The notes under the pieces are model-generated. The model was not told where the DNA came from. It saw only the letters and a program-made list of their open reading frames with translations, and did not search any database. 32,124 bases of DNA. Source: Prevotella sp. (GTDB taxonomy: Bacteria > Bacteroidota > Bacteroidia > Bacteroidales > Bacteroidaceae). Below, in pieces: positions 21,585 through 31,000 of the stretch (position 1 is its first letter; every line of letters begins with the position of its first letter). Location of the stretch: NCBI GenBank assembly GCA_017449025.1, contig JAFSKJ010000067.1, positions 1 to 32,124 of the forward strand, given 5' to 3'. The position numbers and the translations under genes were made by a program.

Positions 21585-22049
21585 ATGGCAATGGTGGCCA
21601 ACGAAATAGTATTATACAAGTCTGGAGAGCAGTTTCAACTGGAGGTGCAGTTGAAAGATGACACCGTCTGGCTGACGCAGGAACAAATAGCGATCCTCTT
21701 CGGAACTAAGCGACCAGCTATAACGAAACACCTCAGCAACATTTACCAGAGTGGTGAATTGGATGAGCATAGCTCATGTTCCATTTTGGAACACATGGGT
21801 AACGATGGCAAACAACGATACCAGACAAAATACTACAATCTTGCTACCTTGCGTGATGTACATAATGCCACGACAGGTGCCCAACCTGTCAAAACGCATG
21901 TATGGCGTAATCCTTCTCACGACCGTTGGCTGATTATAGACGACCAACTTTATCATTGTGGTCATTCTTTTAAGGATGTTGGACATAAGATTTCAGCTAT
22001 CATGCTAATGGGTGAAGACCCTAAAACGATATTACAAAAAATGAAATAA
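21585..22049 (+). CDS. RhuM N-terminus fused to an ORF6N-type C-terminus (probable chimera)
   Basis: The frame encodes 154 aa. Residues 6-86 are a typical RhuM/virulence-protein N-terminus (EIVLYKSGEQFQLEVQLKDD, VWLTQEQIAILFGTKRPAITKHLSNIY, YQTKYYNL), a winged-helix-like DNA-binding region. Full RhuM proteins run to about 330 aa. After YYNL the sequence switches to SHDRWLIIDDQLYHCGHSFKDVGHKISAIML, which resembles the C-terminus of ORF6N-domain proteins (HDRFLIID..YH.GASLKDLGKK). An in-frame junction seems to have joined two different gene remnants. It may still bind DNA; probably non-functional. No clear promoter. Confidence 0.55.
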   Translation: MAMVANEIVLYKSGEQFQLEVQLKDDTVWLTQEQIAILFGTKRPAITKHLSNIYQSGELDEHSSCSILEHMGNDGKQRYQTKYYNLATLRDVHNATTGAQPVKTHVWRNPSHDRWLIIDDQLYHCGHSFKDVGHKISAIMLMGEDPKTILQKMK

Positions 22050-22111
22050 CTAAACATAGACGAATTAACAAAATAAAACAAAATAACGATATGAAGACAA
22101 GTGAACTGCAC

Positions 22112-22159
22112 TTTTAACGCTTAAGATGCAAGGAAATTCCGAAAAAGTTTGTATATTTG
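22112..22159 (+). promoter_or_regulatory. Promoter cassette of the VapC-type toxin-antitoxin operon
   Basis: TATATTTG at 22152-22159. The 53 nt from 22112 (TTTTAACGCTT...) align without gaps to 22994-23046 at 41 positions, including the -7 region and the GCAC after it. Confidence 0.65.
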
Positions 22160-22189
22160 CACACGGTATAATATTTAAACATTAGGACG

Positions 22190-22465
22190 ATGACAACAAT
22201 TTTAAAGATGATGTCAACCCCAATGGCACCATATATGGGGTTAATGAAAGGAATGACTCGCGAACAGAAACTAACAGTTGTAGCGTATCTTGTCGATACG
22301 ATGCAGGATGAAGAACAGCATTTCACTGCTGATGAAGAGTTTGTGCGTCAGTTTCTGGCAACGCCCTACGACAATCCAATGACTGCCGACGAAGCCAAGC
22401 AGATGATACGTGAGAGTCACCATTTTGAAGAACGTAACCTAAAGCCACTGCACGATGGAGAATAA
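22190..22465 (+). CDS. Putative antitoxin of the PIN-domain toxin
   Basis: The protein has 91 aa, mostly helical and acidic: MTREQKLTVVAYLVDTMQDE, then FVRQFLATPYDNPMTADEAKQMIRESHHFEERNLKPL. It overlaps the PIN toxin ORF by 11 nt, has its own promoter, and lies in the antitoxin-first position, so VapB-like function is inferred from context. The C-terminal SHHFEERNLKPL may be the toxin-wrapping tail. No DNA-binding motif (AbrB, RHH) is obvious. ATG 22190 is 30 nt after the -7 box. Confidence 0.7.
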   Translation: MTTILKMMSTPMAPYMGLMKGMTREQKLTVVAYLVDTMQDEEQHFTADEEFVRQFLATPYDNPMTADEAKQMIRESHHFEERNLKPLHDGE

Positions 22466-22883
22466 GCAATATCTGCTGGACACAAACATCTTGATAGAGT
22501 TTGTTCATGGCAACCGCTCAGTCATCAACCGCATCCTACATGCAGGTTTCGACCGGTGCTGTATGTCTGTAGTGTCGCTGCAGGAACTTTACTATGGTGC
22601 TTACAAGGCAAAATATAGCAAACAGATATATTTCGACCAAGAGATGGTGCGTATAAATATGTTGCGAAACCGTTTCATGGTGTTGCCTCTGCCTGAAGAG
22701 GCTGATGGATACGGGCAAATCAAAGCCAATCTTCAACAAAAAGGGGAACTCATTGATGAGTTCGATATGCTTATCGGTGGTCATGCACTTGCTGAAGGTT
22801 TGACGGTGGTTACTGACAATGTAAGACATTTCGAGCGGATACCAGGACTCAAGATTGAGAATTGGAGGGTTGATTCTGATTAA
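22455..22883 (+). CDS. vapC: VapC-type PIN-domain ribonuclease toxin
   Basis: The protein has 142 aa, a full PIN domain. The acidic metal-binding residues are all present: D9 (YLLDTNILIEF), E44 (VSLQELYYG), D104 (IDEFDMLIGGHALA) and D121 (VTDNVRHFERI). It is predicted to cleave tRNA or rRNA when free of antitoxin. It is translationally coupled to the upstream antitoxin gene (11-nt overlap). It ends immediately before a fimbrillin C-terminal fragment, so the module probably inserted in or beside a surface-protein gene. Confidence 0.9.
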   Translation: MENKQYLLDTNILIEFVHGNRSVINRILHAGFDRCCMSVVSLQELYYGAYKAKYSKQIYFDQEMVRINMLRNRFMVLPLPEEADGYGQIKANLQQKGELIDEFDMLIGGHALAEGLTVVTDNVRHFERIPGLKIENWRVDSD

Positions 22884-22885
22884 TA

Positions 22886-22984
22886 GTTTCAAAAATAGAA
22901 CCGACACGCGGCACCGCAAAGGCAAAGCTCACCGAGGGTGACTACATCGCGGCCACAGGGCTGAAGCTGACTGCTTCCCATTAG
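22886..22984 (+). pseudogene. C-terminal fragment of a fimbrillin-like gene
   Basis: Read to the stop at 22982-22984, the frame gives GTAKAKLTEGDYIAATGLKL, then TASH. This parallels GTAKATLTEGEYVEATGLRL at the very end of the fimbrillin-like protein (17902-18840). The DNA is clearly similar but not identical, so this is an old paralogue. Everything upstream of these 30 codons is missing; the toxin gene abuts it. Confidence 0.8.
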
Positions 22985-22993
22985 CCCATATAG

Positions 22994-23041
22994 TTTTAAC
23001 GCTTCTGATACATGGATATTCCAGAATAATTTGTAACTTTG
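22994..23041 (+). promoter_or_regulatory. Promoter cassette of the RelE-type toxin-antitoxin operon
   Basis: TAACTTTG at 23034-23041. It is a gap-free paralogue of the 22112 cassette, with an identical 11-nt start TTTTAACGCTT, shared ATTCC and TTTGTA, and GCAC downstream of -7. Confidence 0.65.
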
Positions 23042-23072
23042 CACGCAAGATGATAATACAACAGAATTGATT

Positions 23073-23336
23073 ATGACACAGATATTAGTAACACTGAATG
23101 AAGATGTGGCTACGCAGACCGTGCGCAAGGCTATCGAGTTGTTGCGTGGCGTGACATCAACCATGGTATTTAAGAACGGCACCAAGGCAGACAACAAGAC
23201 TGCCTGTCAACAGAGGTACGTTAAAGAATCGCTTGAAAGAGCTTTCGACGAGGTGAAGCGCGCCGAACGTGGCGAGCATAAACTAAAGACCGACGAGGAG
23301 TTTATGGAGGAACTCAAAGCGGAGGGGTTTGTATGA
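23073..23336 (+). CDS. Putative antitoxin of the RelE/ParE-type toxin
   Basis: The protein has 87 aa from the ATG at 23073; MIM at 23067 is an alternative. It begins MTQILVTLNEDVATQTVRKAIELLRGV, followed by NKTACQQRYVKESLERAFDEVKRAERGEHKLKTDEEFMEELKAEGFV (landmarks only, residues about 40-87). The end pattern L-x-T-x-E-E-F-x-x-E-L is typical of antitoxins paired with RelE toxins in Bacteroidales. Its stop overlaps the toxin ATG (ATGA, 23333-23336). Confidence 0.75.
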   Translation: MTQILVTLNEDVATQTVRKAIELLRGVTSTMVFKNGTKADNKTACQQRYVKESLERAFDEVKRAERGEHKLKTDEEFMEELKAEGFV

Positions 23337-23602
23337 AGGTAGTATTCGTCCTTTCTGATGAGTTTTCCCGTCAGTTTAAACGTCTGGCTAAGAAATATCC
23401 TTCTCTGGTAGCTGACTATGTCACATTCAAACAAGACATGCGTGATGATCCTTTTCAGGGCACCGATTTAGGAGGAGGAACACGCAAAGTTCGCATGGCT
23501 ATTGCATCCAAAGGTAAAGGGAAAAGCGGTGGAGCACGTGTCATCACACTGTATGCTGAGGAGCTCGTGAAGAAGATGGAGAAGAGCGGCGGGAACAGCT
23601 GA
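23333..23602 (+). CDS. RelE/ParE-type toxin, C-terminus altered
   Basis: The protein has 89 aa. FSRQFKRLAKKYPSLVADYV, DDPFQGTDLGGGTRKVRMAI and SKGKGKSGGARVITL are characteristic of Bacteroidales RelE/ParE-family toxins, which cleave mRNA on the ribosome or target gyrase. Members normally continue for about 20-35 residues after GGARVIT with two beta strands and a Y/I-Y-D-K-S-E segment. Here the frame turns into LYAEELVKKMEKSGGNS and stops. The catalytic sheet may therefore be incomplete and the toxin inactive. Coupled by a 4-nt overlap to the antitoxin. Confidence 0.75.
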   Translation: MKVVFVLSDEFSRQFKRLAKKYPSLVADYVTFKQDMRDDPFQGTDLGGGTRKVRMAIASKGKGKSGGARVITLYAEELVKKMEKSGGNS

Positions 23603-23696
23603 GCCAGCGGCCTGTTTCAATGGTCCTTTGTCGGGAGCAAAAGTACACAAATAATGTGAAATGAGCAAACTTTTGGCTGATTTTGGTATAAATCCA

Positions 23697-23726
23697 TTGT
23701 TATTTGAGAAAAAAAAACTAATTTTG
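23697..23726 (+). promoter_or_regulatory. Promoter of the ART-like two-gene module
   Basis: TTG (23697-23699), 19 nt, TAATTTTG (23719-23726). The leader to the ATG at 23873 is long (about 140 nt). It includes GCAAT-t-CAAAC/GTTTGATTGC (23760-23782), a stem that might regulate expression. GCACTC-gaa-GAGTGC (23726-23740) overlaps the expected start site. Confidence 0.55.
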
Positions 23727-23872
23727 CACTCGAAGAGTGCGAGAATGGGCTGCACCTTGGCAATTCAAACAAGTTTGATTGCTCTCGGTTTGCACCGTCC
23801 TTGCAACGAAAAGGCGACATAGGTCAACTTTCAACAAAGAAGATACAAACCAACAAAGGAAGTGAGGTGATT

Positions 23873-24016
23873 ATGCCAGAGTATGAACACAACAGAGAAG
23901 AAAGGATGCGGGCAGTGATGGATGCTGCCGTTGCATCTAAGGAGAGTGCCACTGAGTTCCTTATCAGGGCAGGTATCTTGGAACCTTCTGGAGAATTTGC
24001 ACCACATCTCAGATAA
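23873..24016 (+). CDS. 47-aa coupled partner of the ART-like protein
   Basis: ATG at 23873 after AGGTGATT. The translation is MPEYEHNREERMRAVMDAAV followed by ASKESATEFLIRAGILEPSGEFAPHLR, an acidic/basic helix and a short tail of the type 'A-x-x-F-L-x-x-A-G-I-L-x-x-x-G'. The stop TAA shares its last base with the ATG of the following gene (TAATG), a classic translational-coupling arrangement. Antitoxin-like size and position; I recognise no named family. Function as an antidote or specificity factor is inference. Confidence 0.7.
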   Translation: MPEYEHNREERMRAVMDAAVASKESATEFLIRAGILEPSGEFAPHLR

Positions 24017-24633
24017 TGGAATCGCTATACTCCAGACGTTCCAACCTTATTATCGGTTTCCACGGATGCGACGCGTCTGTGGTCAGGAAGGTTGTGAACG
24101 GTGAAGAAGACCTTATACCCAGTACGAATGATTACGACTGGCTGGGTAATGGCATCTACTTTTGGGAGAACAATGAGGCAAGAGCCTTGCAATGGGCTAC
24201 TGAACTGTCGAAGCGTAAAGGCTCTTCTATCAAGAAACCTGCTGTTGTCGGGGCAATCATTGATTTGGGCTATTGCTTTGACCTGACGGACTCAACATAT
24301 TTGCAGGAGTTGAAGGATGCCTACGACATCTTTGTCGAAATCTGTCAAAGGGCAGGAAAGACACTTCCAAAGAATACTGATATTGGAACATCTACAGACA
24401 AACTTATTCGAAAGTTGGACTGCTCTGTCATTCAAACTGTCCACCTTATCAACCAAGATGCCAACAAACGGGCTTATGATTCCGTGAAAGGCGTATTTTG
24501 GGAGGGACATTCACTTTACCCCAATGCAGGATTTGCCGAAAAGAACCATATCCAGATATGCGTCTGCAATCCCAATTGCATCAAGGGTTATTTCCTTCCA
24601 AGAGGTATTGATACGGCATATCCCAATCCATAG
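24016..24633 (+). CDS. Putative PARP/ADP-ribosyltransferase-like toxin
   Basis: The protein has 205 aa with no signal or membrane segment. Residues 13-18 IGFHGC (H16) are followed at 38-61 by NDYDWLGNGIYFWENN...RALQWA with Y48. This spacing and wording mirror PARP-type motifs ('HG..' then 'GkGiYFa...skA..Y'). A third block at 172-195, GFAEKNHIQICVCNP and CIKGYFLP, has Gln180 where the third H-Y-E residue would be expected. DSVKGVFWEG (E163) precedes it. I recall similar uncharacterised Bacteroidales proteins but no experimental function. The ART fold is inferred from motifs only; a DUF3990-like toxin or a non-catalytic homologue are alternatives. Coupled to the 47-aa ORF. Confidence 0.6.
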   Translation: MESLYSRRSNLIIGFHGCDASVVRKVVNGEEDLIPSTNDYDWLGNGIYFWENNEARALQWATELSKRKGSSIKKPAVVGAIIDLGYCFDLTDSTYLQELKDAYDIFVEICQRAGKTLPKNTDIGTSTDKLIRKLDCSVIQTVHLINQDANKRAYDSVKGVFWEGHSLYPNAGFAEKNHIQICVCNPNCIKGYFLPRGIDTAYPNP

Positions 24634-24690
24634 AAAAACACATAGTAATTAGTCAACGATCATGTACGACCGAGAGATAAAGCAGCGTTT

Positions 24691-24756
24691 AAGCGAGGGC
24701 AAAGCCGAACGTGTTCGGGCTTTGCCGAGCGTGAGCTGCTTTGACCGAAGGTCAAA
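24691..24756. repeat. Dispersed palindromic repeat, copy C
   Basis: AAGCGAG, then a hairpin GGCAAAGCCGAAC/GTTCGGGCTTTGCC (24698-24726), CCGAGCGTGAGC (24725-24736) and TTGACCgaaGGTCAA (24741-24755). The same order of blocks is seen in copies A and B with a different variable core. A reading frame crossing it (from 24662) is an artefact of the repeat. Confidence 0.7.
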
Positions 24757-24815
24757 TATTGTTAATCCGGCGCAGAAAGAAGCGCAAACCTTTGGTTATT
24801 CCAAAGATTTGATTA

Positions 24816-24843
24816 CTCTCTCTCTTCTCTCTCTCTCTCTCTC
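24816..24843. repeat. CT microsatellite (CT)5-T-(CT)8-C
   Basis: 28-nt dinucleotide tract about 170 nt upstream of the giant gene's ATG and about 105 nt upstream of its -7 box. Length changes by slipped-strand mispairing are expected in such tracts. Confidence 0.85.
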
Positions 24844-24948
24844 AGGTACTAACAGCCAATTATACATTGTTAAATATCGCGGGCGTCCGCGCGATAATAT
24901 ATGGATTTTCTTGCACACTTGCAAGGAGGTCTGATTGTTTTTTGCCCA

Positions 24949-24956
24949 TACATTTG
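24949..24956 (+). promoter_or_regulatory. -7 box of the giant surface-protein gene
   Basis: TACATTTG, 58 nt before the ATG at 25015. No good -33 is visible. The leader is rich in ATAATAATAA. Confidence 0.4.
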
Positions 24957-25014
24957 TGACTATCCACTGCTGATAATGATAATAATAACAATAATAAACT
25001 AAACGACAATAAAT

Positions 25015-28000
25015 ATGAGAAAAAAAACTAAGAACAAGCACGGAGGCCTCGGGCTGCAAGTGCTCGTCGCTGTGCTGATGCTGCTCATGGCGGGGGTGAC
25101 GCCGGCATGGGCGGAGGAAGAACATTTCACCTGGGACCACACCAACGTCAGTGACGACGGCGGCGGCGTCTATCGGTTCAGAGGTGAGGCAAACGAAGTA
25201 ATAGACTACAGAGGAAGACAATGGAAACCAGAAAACCATGGCTACTTTAAGACGCAGCAGCACTTCGATGCCGACAAAAACCAGTTCTGGTGGAATTTTG
25301 AAGTCCAGGTGGATTATTTCGGCAGTTACTGGAACAACCTTGTCCCTGTTGACATATATGCTCAGAAATATACAGGTGTGATCTATGTGGTTACGGCCGA
25401 CGATGTGCCCCACCAGATTGCCACATGGAGTAAAGCTTTAGCTGAAAACCGGTCAACTCCATACACCAGAACGAATGAGAAGTGGGGCACGGTTCATGTC
25501 TCGGATGTGCATAATCCGAATTCTATCGGCTGTGGCTATGTAACGATAGACTACACCCCCTCGGACAAGGCCATCGAGGATGGCGTGAAGCGTATCGTGA
25601 TGAGACAGGACATCGTTGCCTACGCCCATGGTGTATCTTTGACAACTTTAACCGGCTGGGTGCAGTACGAGAAAGACCTCACCTTCTCCGGCATCGCTGC
25701 GGACAAGCCGATGCCCAATCTCACCGTGGAGTGGAACGACAACGGGCAGCTGAGCGCCAAGGCCACCGGCGTGCCCGACAAGCGCAAGGACGACCAATGG
25801 CAAGACCAGCGCTACACGGTGAAGACCTTCTACTACACGGGCACTGGGCAGAGCTACGAGCGCACCTTCGGCACCAAGAACAAGGCGGCTGACTGCGCCG
25901 ACGGCAACAACGGCAATATGGACATGAGCTTCTCCTTCCTGCCGCCGGCACTGGCCGACAGGGTCTATACCGTGCCGACCTACATCAAATACTCAGGCGG
26001 CATGACCGTGAATCCGGCCAGCCCTACCATCAATAAGTTCATCGACCTGAACCAGCCCGAGGCCGGCGTCGTGGAGATCCAGCCCTTCACCCGCCCCATC
26101 AAGGTATGGGTGGAGCACGACCAGTGGAAGAAGAAGAACGTCATACAGTGGGACCGCCAGAAGAAGGAGGCAGGCCACAACGGTTCGCGCCAGACCAGCG
26201 TCGAATGTCGCACGGAAGGCAAGTGGTATGTCATCCGCTACGCGAAAGGCGGCTCCGCCACCGACTATACGCTGGTGAATACGCTCAATGGCAACGCCAC
26301 GACGCTGGAGGTGACCGACGACCAGATCGACTACGACAAGAGCTACGTCTATCGCGTCATCTTCCTGCCCTCGCTGTTGGAGAGCAAGTGCAAGGACCGG
26401 CTGGCCAGCCTGCCCGGCAGCCAGAGCGCGGGCGACTACAACCTGTGGAAGGAGGCGGAGATCAGCACCAACTTCACCGCCCAGGTGAAGTTGAGCCACG
26501 ACAAGACCTATGACAACGGCGTGCGCCTGGTGTGGGAGTACGACATCCAGGCTACCGGACTGGAGTGGAGCATCGACTACCGCAGTGCCGACACCAAGGA
26601 CGGCACGTGGCTCACCAAGTCGGAAACCATCGCCATCGACCCCAAGAAGACCACCGCCGAGGTGGTGTATGACGGCTCGGTGTGCGAGCGGATAGACTAC
26701 CGCATACGCACGACGGTGAACGGCCGCGAGGTGTGCTCCAACATCCTCAGCGCCAACCTGCCCGCCGGCAGCTATATCAGCCAGGTGAAGGCCACCACCG
26801 GCACCGAGGAGAGCACCGTCGTGGTGAAGTGGAAGGTGGTGCGCCCGGACAAGAGCCACGACATCTACTACCGTGTGCGCCGCCGCATCGTGGGTGAGGA
26901 TAATACCAAGTGGGTGACGCTCACCGACGAGATTCACGGCACCGCCTCAGACTATGAATACATCGACACGCGACCCCTGGCCGGCACCTACTATGAGTAC
27001 TGCGTGGAGGCCTTCGGCGCCCTGTGCGACGAGCAGACGCGGCAGAGCGACAGCGAGGTGGCACCGGGCTTCTCGCAGGCCCGTGGCACCATCACCGGCC
27101 ACATCTCCTTCGGCTCGGGCACGGCGGTGCAGGGCGTGCGCGTGGACCTGGTGAAGACATCGAGCGACGATGAAACCAGTGCAGCGCAATACCTCTCGCG
27201 CGCCATCAGCGGCGACGGCCAGGGCCTGCACTGGACGGCCGACTCGGCACGCTATGTGCATACGCTCAACGGCAGCAGTCCCCTCACCCTGCAGCTGTGG
27301 GCCAAGCCGAAGAGCATCGCCACCGGCGGCCAAGACCTGCATCAGTTGCTGTCGCTGGCGGGCACCCTGGAGTTAGGCGTGAAGAGCGGCAGCGACGGCA
27401 GCTACCACCTCTATGCCATCGACCGCTCACAGGGCGGCACGACGCGCAAGGAGTTCCCGCGGCTGGTGTTCGACCCGCTCGACTTCACCCACATCACCGC
27501 CGTCTATGACAAGATGAAGTGGAAGTTCTACGTGGGCAGCGACAGCCTGCTGACCGACTCCATGACCGTGGCCGCACAGCAGTGGAACGCCGTCGCGGCC
27601 AGCCACGGTGCCAACGCCGCCACGCCGACCCTGAGCTTCGGCGGCGACAACCGCGTCAGCGGCAGCAATGCCTACGATGGCTACGTCGATGACGTCCGCC
27701 TGTGGCTGCGCGCCCTCACCCGGCAAGAGATAGAGGGCAACTACACCCGCATCCTGGGCGGCACGGAGAAGGGGCTGACGCTCTACTGGCCGCTCGACGA
27801 GGGCGAGGCGGTGAAGAACTATGCCTTCGACATTGCCCGCCAGGACGGTATCTACCAGGAGAACCACCCCGTGGTGGGTGCCAACGTCAATCCGAAGACG
27901 GAAACACCGTCGCTGCTGAAGCTCTACGGCGTGACCGACAGCGAGGGCGACTACATCATCCGCGGCATACCCTTCCAGCAGGGCGGCACCAACTACAAGA

Positions 28001-31000
28001 TTGTGCCCATGATGGGCGTGCATGAGTTCTCGCCCGGCACGCGCTCGATGTTTGTCAGCCCCACGAGCCTGACGGCCAACAACATCGACTTCGAGGACGT
28101 GTCGTCGTTCCCCATGCAGGGCCACATCTACTATGCCGGCACCAACATCCCCGCCGAGGGCATCCTGCTGAAAGTAGATGGAATGCCGCAGTCGGAGGAC
28201 GGTAAGCCGGTGAAGACCGATGCCGAAGGCCGCTACAAGATCAGCGTACCCATAGGCGAGCACTTCGTGGAGGCATACCTCGACGACCACACGCTGGTGG
28301 ACGGCGGCCGCTACCCCACCTCGGGCAAGACCCACTTCGACCGCCCCGTGCAGCACGACTTCATCGACTCCACACTGGTGAACCTCGTGGGCCGCATCGG
28401 CGGCGGCGAGCGCAACGACACCTTAGCCGTGGGCTTCGGCGCGTCGAAGAACAACATCGGCATGGCGACCATCACACTGAAAATCAACAACGAGTCGAAG
28501 TCGTTCAACTGCCAGGACGACCGCCACACCACCGCCACCACCTACCGCACGTGGCAGAGCGACACCACCAGCATCAATAGCCGTGCCTGGACAGGCTGCG
28601 ACAACGACTTCAAGGAGAACTACATCTACATACGCACCGACTCGCTGACGGGCGAGTTCTCGGCCAAGATTCCCCCGCTGAAATACACGGTGAAGAGCAT
28701 CGTGGTGGATTCGAACAGGGACAAGATACAGTTCACCGAGCTGCCTGAGCTGGACCTCAGCGTGGCCACGGAGATGGGCAAAGACTCGCTGCGCGTACCC
28801 GTTGATGGCGGCAACGACAGTATATGGGTGCGGTACGGCTACCACACGAAGATGGTGCGCACCTACTACGCACAGCCCCAGATGGACGTGGTGGAGAAAG
28901 ACCACCCCAAGGGCGTCTATGGCCTGAAAGAGATTACCTATCCGGCACAGGAACAGGGCGGCCCGGACATCGTCATCAGCGACCTGTATAAGGAAGACAG
29001 CGACCCGCTCTACTTAGTGGGCTATCCTATCTACAAGATGGGACAGACGGTGAAATACCACCTGCGGGGCTATGAAGCCTACGAGAACCGCGACGCAGCG
29101 ACCGTGGTCTGCGACACCATCGCCCTGAACCACCAGAACATCACCATCACCAACGAGATGAGCAGCGAGCAGCGAGTGGTCTATAAGGTGATGGACGAGA
29201 GCACGGGCTACAAGGAGGGACAGGTGTACGACGTGCAGCAGCAGCAGATACCCTTAGACGACAACGGCGAGGCAGAGCTGACGTGGATGGCGGGCCCGCC
29301 CAATATCACGGCCCCCTACACCCGCAAGTTCAACGTCCTCATGGAGCATAAGGACCGCACCTACAACGTGGCCAACATCGATGCTGTCGTGCTGGGACAG
29401 CTCACCAACGGCAACAACTTCGTGACGCAAGGCCCCGATGTGGTCGATTTCGTGCTGCGCGACCCGCAGGGCGCCAATTCGACCACCAAGCTGACGAAAG
29501 GAACGACCATCACCAAGACCTTCTACGACACACGCCGTGCCTACGGAGAATACAGTGTGGTCGGAAGCTTCGGTTTTGGTGTTGATGATGAAGAGGGAAT
29601 AGGAACTGGACTTATAATCATGTCGAAGGTGGATGCGCAAAAATTCCTTGATGTGGGTGTCACGACCTCTTGGGAGAAGACGTGGAACAGGGACAGCGTG
29701 CATGTGGAGACCACGGTGGAGGATGTCTCCACCAGCGGCAACAAGCCTTACGTGGGTGCCCCGGGCGATGTCTATGTTGGTAAATCCACGAATTTCCTCA
29801 TCGGCGGTTGCCGCCACCTGTTCATCGGCCGCAACATAGAAACGAAGAAATATGAGGTGAAGTTAGAGAATGCCATTTCCATCGGCGACACCATCTCCAC
29901 GGCGTTCAAGTTCACCCAGTATGAGCTGGAGACGGTCATGATACCCAAGTGGAAGGACATGCGCCGCAGTTTCCTCACGGAGGTAGCCACAGCGGAAGAG
30001 GCCCGAAACTATGTCAACCATGGCAGCAGCTCGGTCTATCTGACATGGCTGGGCCTGGACCTCGACGACTATAGCGAGGGCATCAACTATGTGTGGGCCA
30101 GACCCGAGAGTTGGAAGACGGCAGGGCCTCCCAACGGAATGGCCGTCGACAGCGTGGCCTGGTGCAACAACCAAATCGTAGCCTGGGAGAACGCCATCGC
30201 TGACAACGAGAAGGACAAACTGGACCTGATGGCCAGTACCACGCCCAAGAACATCTCCATCGACGGCGGTTCCAACTACAGCTACTCGCATGAAACAAAC
30301 GACTCGAAAAACGACGAAACAACCATCGACTGGAAGATGGGGGTCATACTGGGCGGTAAGCTGAATTTCGGACATAAGCTTGCGGTTTTTTGTGTAACTA
30401 CTCTCGAGGCCAAGAGCGAGGACGGTGGCGGATATACCAAGGGCGACGGCACCAAGACGGAGAACTTTTCCAAGTGGGAATACAACATCGAGGACGGCAA
30501 CCGCGACACCGACCTGTCCATCAGCATCTATAAGTCGAAGAGCAACAAGTACAGCGACTTCTTCAGCGTCTTCGGCGGACAGACCTACAATCCCTATCAG
30601 CCGCAGGAGGTGACGCACTACTACAAGCCGGGCACACCCCTTGGCAACAGCACGGAGCAGATGGAGCAGCCCGACATGCGCATCGGCCTGCCGGGCGAGA
30701 ACACGGCGAAGAGCGTCACCGTGAACGACATCCCCGCCGGCGGCGAGGCCAACGTGGTGCTGCAGTGTACCAACCTGGGCAACGCCCATCAGGGCATCAT
30801 GTTCAGCTACGGCCTCGAGGTGCTGGACGAGACGAACACCAACGGCCTGCAGATACTCATGGACGGTGTGCCCATCAACGGGCGCTCACTCTACTTGGAG
30901 CACGGCGAGTCGGTGACGAAGGTGCTCACCATCCGCCAGAGTGACCAGAGCATCCTCGACTACGAGGGCATCAAGCTGTGGTTTGAATCGCAGTACCAGC

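Noticed and set aside
24662-24934. 90-codon frame beginning MYDREIKQRLSEG
   Set aside because: The frame is made of dispersed repeat copy C and the CT microsatellite; only the first dozen codons look protein-like.
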